64,000 nt of DNA from contig CM020519.1 in NCBI GenBank assembly GCA_009823395.1, forward strand, positions 1,663,501-1,727,500, read 5' to 3'. The notes under the pieces are model-generated. The model saw nothing but the letters and a program-made list of their open reading frames with translations. It was not told the origin of the DNA and did not search any database. Each line of letters begins with the position of its first letter. Within the stretch, counting starts at the first letter, position 1. Of the stretch, positions 41,347 to 50,797 are shown piece after piece. Made by a program: the position numbers and the translations under genes. The DNA is from Thamnaconus septentrionalis. Lineage: Eukaryota > Chordata > Actinopteri > Tetraodontiformes > Monacanthidae.

Positions 41347-43417
41347 TGCTGCTGCTGCTGCTGCTCCTGCTGCTGCTGCTGCTGCTCCTGTTGCTCCTAC
41401 TCCTCCTCTACCTCCACCTCCGTATCCTCCTTCTTCTTCTTCCTCTTCCTTCTTCTTCTTCTCCTCCTCCTTGTCTTCCTCCACTGTGCACCTCCTCTTC
41501 CTGCTCCTCCTCCTGTAGCTCCTGATCCTTGTCCTCCTCCTCTTTTTCTTCTTCCTCTTCCTCCTCCATCTTCTCCTCCTCCACCTCCTCCACTTCACCT
41601 TCTCCTCCTTTTCTTCCTCCCCCCCCCCACACACACCACCACCACCTCTCCTCCTCCTCCTGCTCCTCCTCCTCCTCCTCCTCAAGACTTTCCAATTCCT
41701 TGTAACTTCAAGCTCCTTCATTGTTTGTTTAGTGAGGTTGTGATGTTGGTTGGTGCTCAGTTCTTCATCCACCAACTGCTGGTCTTGGTAGATGACCTCC
41801 AGGCTCCAAACCTTCTCCACAAGAATGTTTCCCCTCAGAGCTGCAGAGAACCCAGAGCAGAACTTCCTGTCTTGCTGCGATGGACGGTCAGAACCTGACA
41901 GCTCCCCCCTCTGGCCCCTGCAGGTACGACCCGGCCTGGCCCCCCGGCCGCCCCCGGACTTCGGGACGCCGCGGCTGCACCACTTTGAGGACTGGGGCGT
42001 GGTGACGTACGGCGGCGCGCTGCCGGCCGGCGCCAACAGCACCTTCCTGTCCTTCAAGTCGGGGAAGCTGGGCGGCCGCGCCATCTTCGACATGGTGCAC
42101 CGGCGCCGCTACAGCCAGTGGCTGAGCGGCTGGCGCAACTTCAACGCCGGCCACGAGCACCCGGACCAGAACTCCTTCACCTTCGCGCCCAACGGCGTGC
42201 CCTTCATCACCGAGGCGCTCTACGGCCCCAAGTTCACGCTGCTCAACAACGCCGTGCTCTTCAGCGCCCCCCGGGGGTCGGAGGGAGGCTGCTTCAGCCC
42301 CTGGAGCGGCCAGCTGACGGAGGCCTGCGACTCCAAGTGGCTCAAGTACAAGTCGGGGCCGGCGGGCGACGCCCGCGGCCGGGTGGAGGCCGCCATGGAG
42401 GCGGCGGGCGTGGTGCTGCTGCGGGCGAGGCCGGCGCCGCCCACAGCCCCGAGCTGGGAGTGCGGCGCCCAGCGCAACCTGCTGCTGCTGCAGCCGCAGC
42501 TGCTGCTGCTGCTGGACCACGTGCAGCTGGAGGCGGGCGGCGCGCGCCGCCGCCATGAGCGCCTTCTTCCACAACACGGAGCTGCCCTTCCGCAGCACGC
42601 GCCGCCGCCCGCGCCGCCACGTGGTGGCGCAGGACGGCCAGCGCTACCACATGCTGTGGGCGGAGGAGGGCGCCGGCGGGACCAGCAGGGGCGCCGGGCT
42701 ACTGGCCCTACCCGCTGGGCTACCCCTACAACGGCTCCAACTACGCCAACGTGACCACGCCGCTGCGGGCGCCGCGACACCCGCGCCGCCACGCCTTCCA
42801 CGGCCCCGGCGTGGAGGTGCGCAGCCTCAGCCTGCGGGGCGACGAGCGGCGGGTGGACGTCCACCTGGCCACCGCCGACCACACCTACACCATCTACCTG
42901 CTGACGACGCCCTCCGCCGGCGGCGGCGGCAAGTCACTGCTGGCCATGGTGCTGCGCGACGGCGAGAAGATTGTGTTTGAGCAGGAGGTGAAGGAGGAGA
43001 AGGAGCTGGAGGAGGAGGAGGCGGTGGAGGAGGTGGAGGAGTACGTCAACGTGGTGGAGGACAACCTGCAGCACGTCAAGCCCGTCTTCCAGCAGATGGA
43101 GAGACACATCCTGGGCCGCGTGCTCAACGCCGCCACCTTCAGCCGCTCGGCGGCCGAGCACCTGCTGCGCCCGCAGGGCCGCGGCAGGAGGACGCAGCAG
43201 GAGCAGCTGGTGGAGAAGATGTTCGCCATGTCCTCCGGGAAGCAGGCGGGCGGGAGGGGCGGAGGTGGGCGGGGCAACAAGCTGGCGGAGAACCCGCCCG
43301 ACATTTTTGCACAGATCGAGGCCAGCGAGAAGCGGGATCGCCAGCGGGCGTACCAGGACGGGCCAGAGGGGGGCGACGCAGAGCCGCAAGCCTTCATGGA
43401 CTACGGCGAGGGGCGGC

Positions 43418-43459
<42 letters not shown>

Positions 43460-43740
43460 AGGGCGCCTTCGTGCGGGGCCGCAAGTTCAAGGAGGTGCGT
43501 GGCGGGGGAGGGGCGGAGGGCGGGGCCACGGTGGCGTCCGCCGCCAGCGCCGCCACCTACTACGTGCGCCTCTTCCTGCTGCTCAACACCGCCACCTTCT
43601 TCCTGCTGCTGGCCGTCATACTCAGCCGCTTCCACCGGGGGCGCAGCCTGCACACGCAGAGGTGCTTCTACACGGCGCTGCTCGTCGACTGCCTCATCCT
43701 GCTCTACCTGTACTCGTCCTGCTCGCACGCACAGTGCTAG
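35008..43740 (+). CDS. DSE: DSE, dermatan-sulfate epimerase (four apparent frame breaks)
   Basis: Coding exons: 35008-35433, 37942-38195, 40169-40408, 40607-40814 and 41924-43740 (TAG). The enzyme converts glucuronic to iduronic acid in chondroitin/dermatan sulfate in the ER-Golgi. Landmarks: signal peptide [104 protein letters not shown] and PDIFAQIE. Two C-terminal membrane segments lie before SSCSHAQC. Known catalytic residues (two His and a Tyr) fall in the HNHQP, YGTYTT and GHEHPDQ motifs. Frame breaks lie at about 35074-35100, 41940-41955, 42530-42555 and 42675-42697, all in GC-rich runs. Allowing one base at each gives about 980 residues (human 958), with exon phases that then fit exactly. 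A 13-residue poly-Ser run lies at 43420-43456. The multi-exon structure separates it from single-exon DSEL. Confidence 0.93.
35556..35885 (-). mobile_element. Short DNA transposon, family B, copy 2 (inverted, truncated)
   Basis: Reading the minus strand, it begins TTAGCTGCGTTTCCATGGCA at 35885. It then shares the TTTCTAAAA, AATTGCCGTAA and ACTGGTCAGTGAACTGGTCA blocks with the other two copies. It lies about 120 bases after DSE exon 2, opposite in direction to copy 1 on the other side of that exon. Confidence 0.7.
35986..36290 (-). mobile_element. tRNA-derived SINE, inverted, split by a CA repeat
   Basis: On the minus strand the 5' part reads like a tRNA-type pol III promoter (GGTTAACGCTGCAAG, GAGTTCGATTCCCAGG). 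The body matches CATGCATG and ends with CAGGGTGTCACCCAG, as in the common teleost SINE also seen at 52182. A (CA)n run at 36097-36149 sits inside it. Confidence 0.7.
37077..37525 (+). repeat. AGTC/AGCC tetranucleotide array
   Basis: About 450 bases of CAGT and CAGC-type tetramers (AGTC and AGCC units with occasional ATTC), ending in a short CAG run. It lies in the DSE intron before the exon at 37942. The 189-codon frame reading Gln-Ser/Pro repeats is an artefact. Confidence 0.93.
38255..38711 (+). mobile_element. Non-autonomous DNA transposon, family A, copy 2
   Basis: It begins GCTCCAGTGTGTAATATTTG and shares the GATTGCAGCGCTCTTTCACT and CAGACTGGCAGTATGGCGG blocks with 21593-22119. An internal (TTC)n run has expanded at 38411-38447. 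The right end is uncertain (near CTCACATTGTAGCATTT). Confidence 0.65.
38712..40168 (+). other. DSE intron, pyrimidine-rich
   Basis: Contains (GA)n near 38851-38874, (CT)n at 39270-39335 embedded in a CTC/CTT-rich region (39095-39335), (GAG)n near 39506-39531, and (CTG)n at 39781-39816. No exon recognised before 40169. Confidence 0.6.
40828..41692 (+). repeat. CTG/CTC trinucleotide expansion in DSE intron 5
   Basis: About 570 bases of interrupted (CTG)n with CTC and CTCCTG variants (40828-41399) pass into CTC/CTT-rich sequence to about 41692. The longest pure CTG run seen is about 13 units (near 40950-40990). It starts 14 bases after the exon end at 40814. Antisense frames to about 519 codons read as poly-Gln, poly-Ala, poly-Ser or Arg-rich and are not supported as a gene. 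Confidence 0.93.
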
Positions 43741-44291
43741 CACCAGCCAGCCAGGGGGCGCCGGCGAGAAGGGGAGAAGGTCGCTTTTGACAAGGGTTTT
43801 TATTTTATTTTATTATTTTATTTTTTTCGCAATTGAAGTTTGTCCGGGAGTCAGAGTTTCCGGAAAAACCACACAAGGAAATAAAAAATACCTCCAGCCT
43901 CGAGGGAGCTTGTGGCGTTTCGTCGGGTCCGACTACTTTTTAACCTTTTATCGACCTCTGTCCGGACTTTTATTGTGATTTTTTTTTTTTTCACACCTGA
44001 TTAATTGTTATTAGAATTTTTCAATTCCGCTTCGACTTTGACACGACACTGAAATCCGGACGTTGCCTTTGAAAAGTACATTTTGCATCCCGTTCACCTG
44101 AGGTTGTGCTTCCACCTTGAAATTTAGAGATGAATTTTATTTTTGCCTTCTTTCTTTTTTTCTCTCACCCTCCTGTGACCTTCACTTAACAGCGGAGGTC
44201 ACACCTACCCACTGGTGTGTGTGTGGGGTTACTAGCGACAGGAAGCAGAACGACAGCGGTAGAAACCAGACCTCTTCTGGCGTTCAACACC

Positions 44292-44337
<46 letters not shown>

Positions 44338-44566
44338 TTCAGAGGTTCCTGGCTGAAGTCAAAGAAAGACGGAAAACTCAAGGTTAGCCACTAAAAACAA
44401 CCCAGCCGCTTCATCCGTGACTTGACGTTGCCTTTTTTTTTATGTTTCCTTCATTGCTCCCTCAGAAATACATTGAAATGTATATATGTGAAAGCAAGAT
44501 ATATTTTTTATGGTCTGGTGTTGTTTGTTGTCCTTGTTGTTTTTTTTTTTATCATTTGTAAATAAA
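43741..44566 (+). promoter_or_regulatory. DSE: DSE 3' UTR and AATAAA signal
   Basis: After the TAG the sequence becomes AT-rich, with a (GT)n run at 44294-44336 and AATAAA at 44561-44566. An earlier AATAAA is at about 43880. Confidence 0.55.
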
Positions 44567-44589
44567 ATTACTCTAACGTGCCGAGCTGT

Positions 44590-45360
44590 GTGGGTGTTGA
44601 GTCAAGATTTGTCAAACCTATTTTTTTTTCTCCATATTATTTTGGTTTATTTGTCAGATTTCGTGTTAAAAGATTGAAATGACCGACTGTTCCTTTTCCA
44701 GACGACAACAAGAAAAGAAAGCAGCGGCTGACTGCTGGTGGTGTTGTGATGGAGCGGTTGATCACTTCCAGATGGGCTCCCGTGGGCCCCAAATACCACC
44801 CCCTCCCCCTCCCTCGACCCCTACGCAATAAACCGTGACCTTTGGTGCCTGCGTGGGAGTGACAGCCTCGACTCGTGCATTGACTTTGTCTCACTTACAC
44901 AATAATAAAGTCAAGAATCAAGAAGCTGCTGGTGTGAAACCAACAGGCGATGACCTGTGGAACAAACCAGAGCGCCACCTTCAGGCGTGTCACACCGCCA
45001 CCTGGCGGCCGTAACGAAGGCACATTCTGGCTCTTCAGGGTTGACTCGGCGCCACGTGACCGCAACGGCAAGCCGTCACTCGGAGGCACGCAGTGCAGGA
45101 AGGTAAATAACACGCACCGGATGTCAAACAAATAAAAGCAATTCAACCACTTAAACGCAGATAACGGGGCTTTTAAAACCTTGAAACAATTGCGTGGAAT
45201 TAAAATGTACTTTATTCCCAGAGTTGTTAGTTTACATTGTGATCCCAATGATAACTGGTATGAAATACGTCGAACAGTTTCATCCAAATGACGTACTTTT
45301 ACCACAACTTCGCTGGTCTGTTTTTTTAACATCTCTGCCGTTTGTCACAAAGCGTTTTTG
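44590..45360. other. Intergenic junction between DSE and NDUFAF4
   Basis: No gene seen. AATAATAAAG near 44903 and AATAAA near 45130 are possible alternative polyadenylation sites. This is where the 6q22-like and 6q16-like gene groups meet. Confidence 0.5.
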
Positions 45361-45665
45361 AACCTTCTCGCTCGCCGTAGACCGATTGAAAAAAAAAACT
45401 TTATTGTCCACGCTATTTGGTACCACCAAACAGCGTCGCAGTTGAATTTCTCACTCCGCCCTTTCTCACAATACTTAATTTTTAAACCTTCTCGCTCGCT
45501 GTCGGCCGGTTAAACTTTATTGTCCACGCTGTTCGTAGCACCAAACAGCCACGCGTTACATTCTCGTTACGTCTTTTGTCTCAAATCTTTTTTGTACCTT
45601 CTCGGTTGCCGTCGAGCGGTTGAGAAAAAAAAACAAAACTTTATTGTCCACGCTGTTTGGTAACA
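45361..45665 (+). repeat. Tandem repeats running into the NDUFAF4 start
   Basis: Three copies begin at 45361, 45485 and 45595 (spacing 124 and 110 bases). Each has ACCTTCTCG...GCCGT or GCTGT, a CGGTTGA or CGGTTAA variant, and ACTTTATTGTCCACGCT with GTTTGGTA-like ends. The last copy stops about 12 bases before the NDUFAF4 ATG. They probably contain its promoter; that is inferred from position. Confidence 0.8.
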
Positions 45666-45676
45666 TCTCGTGCAAC

Positions 45677-46602
45677 ATGGGCGCGCGCGTCGGGCGTATG
45701 TTCAGGAACTTCAACCTGGAGAACCGGGTCCACCGCGAGCTCGCCAAGGAGAAGCCGCGAGTGGCGCCCCGGCACGCGGTCACGGAGCCGCAGCAGCAGC
45801 AGCAGCAGCCGCCCACTGCCGCCGCTACTTCCGGAGGAGGTGAGTTATCCGGATTTGAAGCCGTCTCCTCTGCGGTCAAGCCGGGGCTGGGGCTCGGCCG
45901 TCGGGTGAGCAGTCCCGCGGACTCACCGTGACGCGGTGTTTGTGTTTCCAGCGGCGGTGGAGGAGGCGGTGAACCGGAAGGACGACCCGCTGCTGGCCCT
46001 CCTCAGGTCGGTGTACGTGGACTCCACGGACCCCGCGCCGGCAGAGGTCAGGAGGGGACACCGGGACATGTTGGGCAGCAGTTTACTGTCACACACTACA
46101 CAAACAGCAAACTACTGCTTCCAGAATTTACCCAGAGTCAAACTTCCCTTTTACTGGTTACAACACGTTGGATCTGTAGTCAATTTCTTGCCCATTTTGT
46201 TTTGTTTTTTTTTTAAGTATGGAATTTGGGTGCCTCTGACGTGCAAAACAGTGTACGATGTTCTTGATATTATATCATAGTTTCACAACTCCCCAACAGG
46301 CGACAAAACCAGTGACGAGTGCGGGTGGCGAGCGGCGGCCCTTGAAGTTCCACCTGCCGGCCAGTGTCTACGGCCTGGCGGAGCTCACGGACGTTCCCGT
46401 GGGCAAGCTGACCATCGGCGAGGCTCTGAAGGCGCTGAGCAGCCACAGGCGGCAGCCCGAGACGTGGACGCCCGAGAAGATCGCCCTGGACTACGCCCTG
46501 GACTTGAAGGAGGCAAAGTCCATCTTGGAGTTCTTCATTCCCTTCCAGGTGGAGATCATACCACCCAAGGGCCAGGAGACCAAGCAGATCAAGGCTTCGT
46601 AA
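45677..46602 (+). CDS. NDUFAF4: NDUFAF4, mitochondrial complex I assembly factor 4
   Basis: Three exons, 45677-45839, 45952-46046 and 46300-46602 (TAA), join in phase into 186 residues (human 175). NDUFAF4 acts in early assembly of the complex I membrane/Q module together with NDUFAF3. Landmarks are MGARVGRMFRNFNLENRVHR at the start, KPRVAPRHAVT, KDDPLLALLRSVYVDSTDP, GKLTIGEALKAL, PETWTPEKIALDY and the ending VEIIPPKGQETKQ. Gly2 suits the N-myristoylation known for the human protein. A six-Gln run (45791-45808) after the N-terminal block is not part of the human protein as I recall it. The start is the first ATG after the upstream repeat block. The frame is intact. Confidence 0.95.
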
Positions 46603-48123
46603 AGCCCTCATGAACTGCAGAGCAACTTTACCTGATTTATTTATGTATTATTTTAATGAGGTCGGTGAGGAGGTTGTGCAGATCAGAACCAAAAAAAAAT
46701 CAGAGTTTCTAGAGCTTTGGAGCAGATGTTCTTCGGTTTGATCCATGGATCTGAAACGGTGAGGTATGAGTTAAAGTACTCATGTATAAAACATTGACAA
46801 ACTACGTCAACTACTAATGAACAAACACATTTTCAAACATGTGTCCATGTCGGAAAACTCTTCTACATCACGTCATTCTCACCAGACAGCATTTCCTTCT
46901 GTTTCTGTTTGCGCACACGTTGTGAACTTGAGTGTTTCTCTTGCTGCCCGACCCGCCTGCTCAGCTCGGATAATGTACTTCTGATGGACACCATCCACCT
47001 TCGGTCAAAGTCGTATTGGTAACAGCAGCAGTAGTGTTGATATTACAGTCCTAGCAAGCAATAATACCTGCTTGTGCTACATTTTAAGGCATTAACAATA
47101 TGATGTGCATTTAATTTGAAATTCAAATGAGTCATTTTGGGGACACAGTTGACTCGCATGTGATTCCTGGTTGTTAGCGCTGCCATGCTAGTGGTTTATT
47201 ACTCATTCGTTACATGTTTGTCATTTATGTGTGAAGCTGAAAGGCAACGCAGCAAAGCAGTCGGCTCTAGCAGAGGAGTCAAATATTCTGTTCAGGTTGT
47301 CAGACTCAGCTGTCAGTAAGCCTTCATATTGTTGGCAAGTTGAATCACTGGAGTAATGGGACAGGAGTAAACACCACAAAGTGCTGTCATTGGAGGAGTA
47401 AATCTCTCTGCCACCTCTTTGCTGTTTGTACGCACAAATCTTAAGATAATAAAGTTATTATTTTTTTGGTTGTCATAGTATGTTGGTGTTGTTGCATCAC
47501 TTATTCCAGCAAGGTACGTTTTTGCCATCACCAGAAGGCCCTACATGGTCACTCTCACCTCCAGAGGCCCAAAACGGAACTTCCTCCCCCACAAGCCACG
47601 CCCATCATCCCGTACAATTGTCCCGATTGGACAGGGCTGCCAAAAACGGGTGTCAGTTCTCGCTGGATGCAAAGTTGTGGTTGGGTAGAGCGATGGTTGA
47701 CGGAAATGCCTTCAGAATAAAGGTGGTACGAAAAGGAAAAAAAAATGTAAATTGAAAACTTCGACGTGAAGCGCAATAGCATAAAAGATATGAAATAAAG
47801 TGATTCAAGCACGTGTTGGAAGGAATGACAGCTGGCAAACTGTAATGAAATCAGTCGTCGGTTTGTTTGATTCACTGCTATTTCAGTGGTTGGAAAAGAA
47901 ATGCGCGCAATTTCATGTTTGCTTTGCTTGGTAGATTTTCTTGTTGGAGAAGGGTAAGGTTAAAGCGTAATAGGGTGATCTTATTTTGAAGAAAAAAAAC
48001 CCGGAAATACTCAGTGTGCTGTTAGCATCCCACTGGTGTTGGTAGTTTCCAACACTGCGGTGATGTTTTAGGCCACAGTGTGTTACATCTGGTGCGGGAG
48101 GATGGACGTCTTTTAACTCCTGG

Positions 48124-48124
<1 letters not shown>
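46603..48124 (+). other. NDUFAF4 3' UTR and gap before GPR63
   Basis: AT-rich unique sequence with an AATAAA at 47448-47453 and another near 47794. No gene or element recognised. Confidence 0.45.
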
Positions 48125-48156
<32 letters not shown>

Positions 48157-48490
48157 GGGACGACGACGACGACCGGAAACTAGTGTTTAAAGACAGACGA
48201 GCCAGCTCGGTGTTCCCCTGCTGGCGCTCCCCTGGAAACACAAGGAGAGGAAAGCAAATCACGGATTGTCACCGCAGGCGCGGCGGCGGCACCATCATCT
48301 GCCTTCCTGGGCTCCAGCTGCACCCTGGAGCAAGAAGAACCGTCGTTGGCGTCTCGCTTCCGGAGAAAAGACGCGAGGTTCCCGTTTGTCCCCGCCTGGA
48401 AGGAGGCGTCGAGATGCTGCGCTCGGCGGCGGACTGATCCGGATCTTGCTGAGCCGCTTCCCGGGCTTCATCTCGGGGGGACTCAAACAG
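48125..48490 (+). promoter_or_regulatory. GPR63: Candidate GPR63 promoter and untranslated first exon
   Basis: A (GT)n run (48125-48152) is followed by a GC-rich block that ends in a donor (CAAACAG then GTAACA, exon end 48490). The next acceptor with a supported exon is at 50545 (GTGACAG), which opens the GPR63 exon. The pairing is inferred, and a purely internal GC-rich segment is possible. Confidence 0.4.
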
Positions 48491-49946
48491 GTAACACGCC
48501 GCAGTAGTGGTGGTGGTGGTGGTGTTGGTGTGGGCGTTGTGTGGTTTGTGTAGTTGGACCGACAACTAACTTAATCCGTCAAAACAACTCTCGCTTCTCT
48601 GTGAACTGGCCCTTAAATCCCGGCGATGAGCCCCAGGGGGCGTCGAGTGAACCGCCGTGATTGCAACCATTTTGGGAACACAGCTGGACGGCGGTTCTTC
48701 CAACAGGGAACAAGTCGAGCTGCAATTTTATTATTTTTTTTTTATTATTATTATTTTTTTTTAAATTAAAGGCCGCAGAGTCGTTTCTCGCATGGCGGGG
48801 TCGATGAAGTGAGGGTCGAGATGAGCTCTTAATTCCTCCCGCCATCGATTTCCGGTGGCTCGATCCTCGTCCTCAGCGAGGCTTCCGGGGAAGAAAAAGC
48901 TCCTCGTTTGTTTTTTTTTATTACGGTGGGATTTAAAACACAACTGGATGCCGCACCACTGCCCCCCCTCCCCCCTCCTGCTGCGTTCAGGAGCATCAGC
49001 AGAACATCTGTTCCGTCGGTGTTAAACGTCAACAGTGTGTGTGTGTGTGTGTGTGTGTGTGTACAACCAACAGATACAGTCAGGTAATAACTGGTAATGC
49101 TGCCTTTGGTCATCTACTGCAGCCAGCGCCCCCTACAGACAGGTGTGGCAGCCTCGACCAGACTGTAGGGGAACCCAGAGGGTCCAAAAGGGTCTCGACT
49201 TACGACTGATGCTGCTTCCGACTGTGTACATTATGGGTTTGGCAGAGTGATGATGATGATGACTAGTAGCTAGTAGCAGCAGCTTAGCTCAAAGCTTTGG
49301 TGGTGGTGGAGCTCCATGTGCAGCCACAGCTGCCCTGTGGCAAACTGAAGGGAGCGTGGCAGCCAATCAAACCACTGCTCATCCAGTCACATTCCTACGA
49401 GGCAGCGTGGGTTAAGAGTTTTGCCCAAGGACACCACGACGGACTGGGATGGAGCGGGATTTGAACCGCCAACCTTTCGGTCATTGGACAGCCAGCCCTA
49501 CCTCCTGAGCCCCAGTCGCTGTTTAAGTTTTCCAGTGATTTCTATTATGACTTCATGTCCGCCGACTGATTTCTGCATGCATCCACCTGAGCGCTGACTT
49601 CCTGCTCACCTGTCCTGTCCGCTGTGACTCCACTGGCTGCTTAATAACGGCAGAGCAGCTGTTGCGTAACGTCGCCCAGTTACCTTCAGACTCTGCAATA
49701 AAGCCCGTGGTGCACCCTGACTTCCTGCCACAGGATTGCTGCTGCTTTGATTGGCTTTCCACCCCCCGTTCACCAGCGACCCCCACCCTCACCCCCCCCC
49801 CCCGCCCAGCAGGGAAGAAGTGACTCCCAAGATTACGGAGCTCTTTCTCCGCAGATCAAAGCGCCGCTCGCTTGTTTGCAGGGCTGCGATAGTTTCATCG
49901 CCAGGCAGAGTCGTCGTCGTCGTCGTCTCTGCCTCTTCATCGCCTC

Positions 49947-49995
<49 letters not shown>

Positions 49996-50545
49996 GTCCT
50001 GGTGACACGTGATAACACAAAGTGCTGAATGGCTGCATATCCAGGCACTCCAAACCTTTTTTCTCCTCTTTTTTTTTTTAAAACCAATCACAGAAACATC
50101 CACCTGCCATTGCCTTTCATCAACCGCTGCTAATTGCGTTTGCTTTTCATTTTTAAAATTAAATATTATAATTATTTATTTTTTAAACCACACAGGTTCT
50201 TTTTTTTTTTTTTATCATATTGGGGGCCAAAACATGTCAGTCAGACATTTGGGATTTCAAAACTGTGGAAAAAATTTGTTGGAAACAACAGAATTTACTT
50301 CCTGGTGTTTACTGGAGCCATAGAGCGGTTTTTTATTGCCTGGCCGGTTGTCAGCTGCACAACGACCAGTGGCGACCAATCAGCTATCGGCTAAATCTGT
50401 CGTCTGGAAACGTTCAGATACACAGAATACGAAAAGTCAAATGGCAGAAGTAAAAGTTCGAGGAAAACGAAGATCGAGGAGGTTTGAAGACACCTAACAA
50501 ACATGCTGAGACACTTTGTCGTGTGTGTGTGTGTGTGTGTGACAG
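48491..50545 (+). other. Probable GPR63 intron 1
   Basis: Holds (GT)n at 49035-49061, a SINE-like fragment at 49330-49510, (CAG)n at 49948-49994 and (GT)n at 50522-50541 directly before the acceptor. No coding exon recognised. Confidence 0.5.
49330..49510 (-). mobile_element. SINE-like fragment, inverted
   Basis: On the minus strand GGTTGGCGGTTCAAATCCCG is a tRNA-type B box context. It is followed by CTTGGGCAAAACTCTTAACC, a string common in fish and other vertebrate SINE bodies. The element is degraded and its borders are uncertain. Confidence 0.5.
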
Positions 50546-50697
50546 GTTCCCGGCAGCCATGTGGGCGTGGCCACGCCGGCGCCAAGCGGGAACGCCTGCG
50601 TCCAGGTGGAGGCGCTGCTGAGGGGAGCGCGGATGCCCGCGATGCCCGGGGGAGAAGAAGCAGAAGAAGAATCTGAAGAAGAAGAAGAAGAAGAAGA

Positions 50698-50760
50698 ATG
50701 GTCCACCCCTCCACCGCAGTTCTCCTCCCGGAGGCAGGGGGCGCCGCCGTGCACCAGGAC

Positions 50761-50797
<37 letters not shown>

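Noticed and set aside
40534..42093. 519-codon minus-strand open frame across the DSE repeat region
   Set aside because: Low complexity (Gln, Ala, Ser, Arg and Glu runs) caused by the CTG/CTC repeat; it overlaps real DSE exons on the other strand.
42220..42882. 220-codon minus-strand frame opposite DSE exon 6
   Set aside because: Antisense shadow of a GC-rich coding exon; composition explains the lack of stops.
35008..43740. DSE as a decayed pseudogene
   Set aside because: Splice sites, catalytic motifs and frame between breaks are all intact; the breaks are single-base and lie only in GC runs.
42934..43743. 269-codon minus-strand frame opposite the DSE C-terminus
   Set aside because: Shadow of the GC-rich exon and its poly-Ser repeat; no family resemblance.
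48126..48437. 103-codon frame in the GC-rich block before GPR63
   Set aside because: Begins in a GT repeat and shows no family similarity; better read as an untranslated exon.
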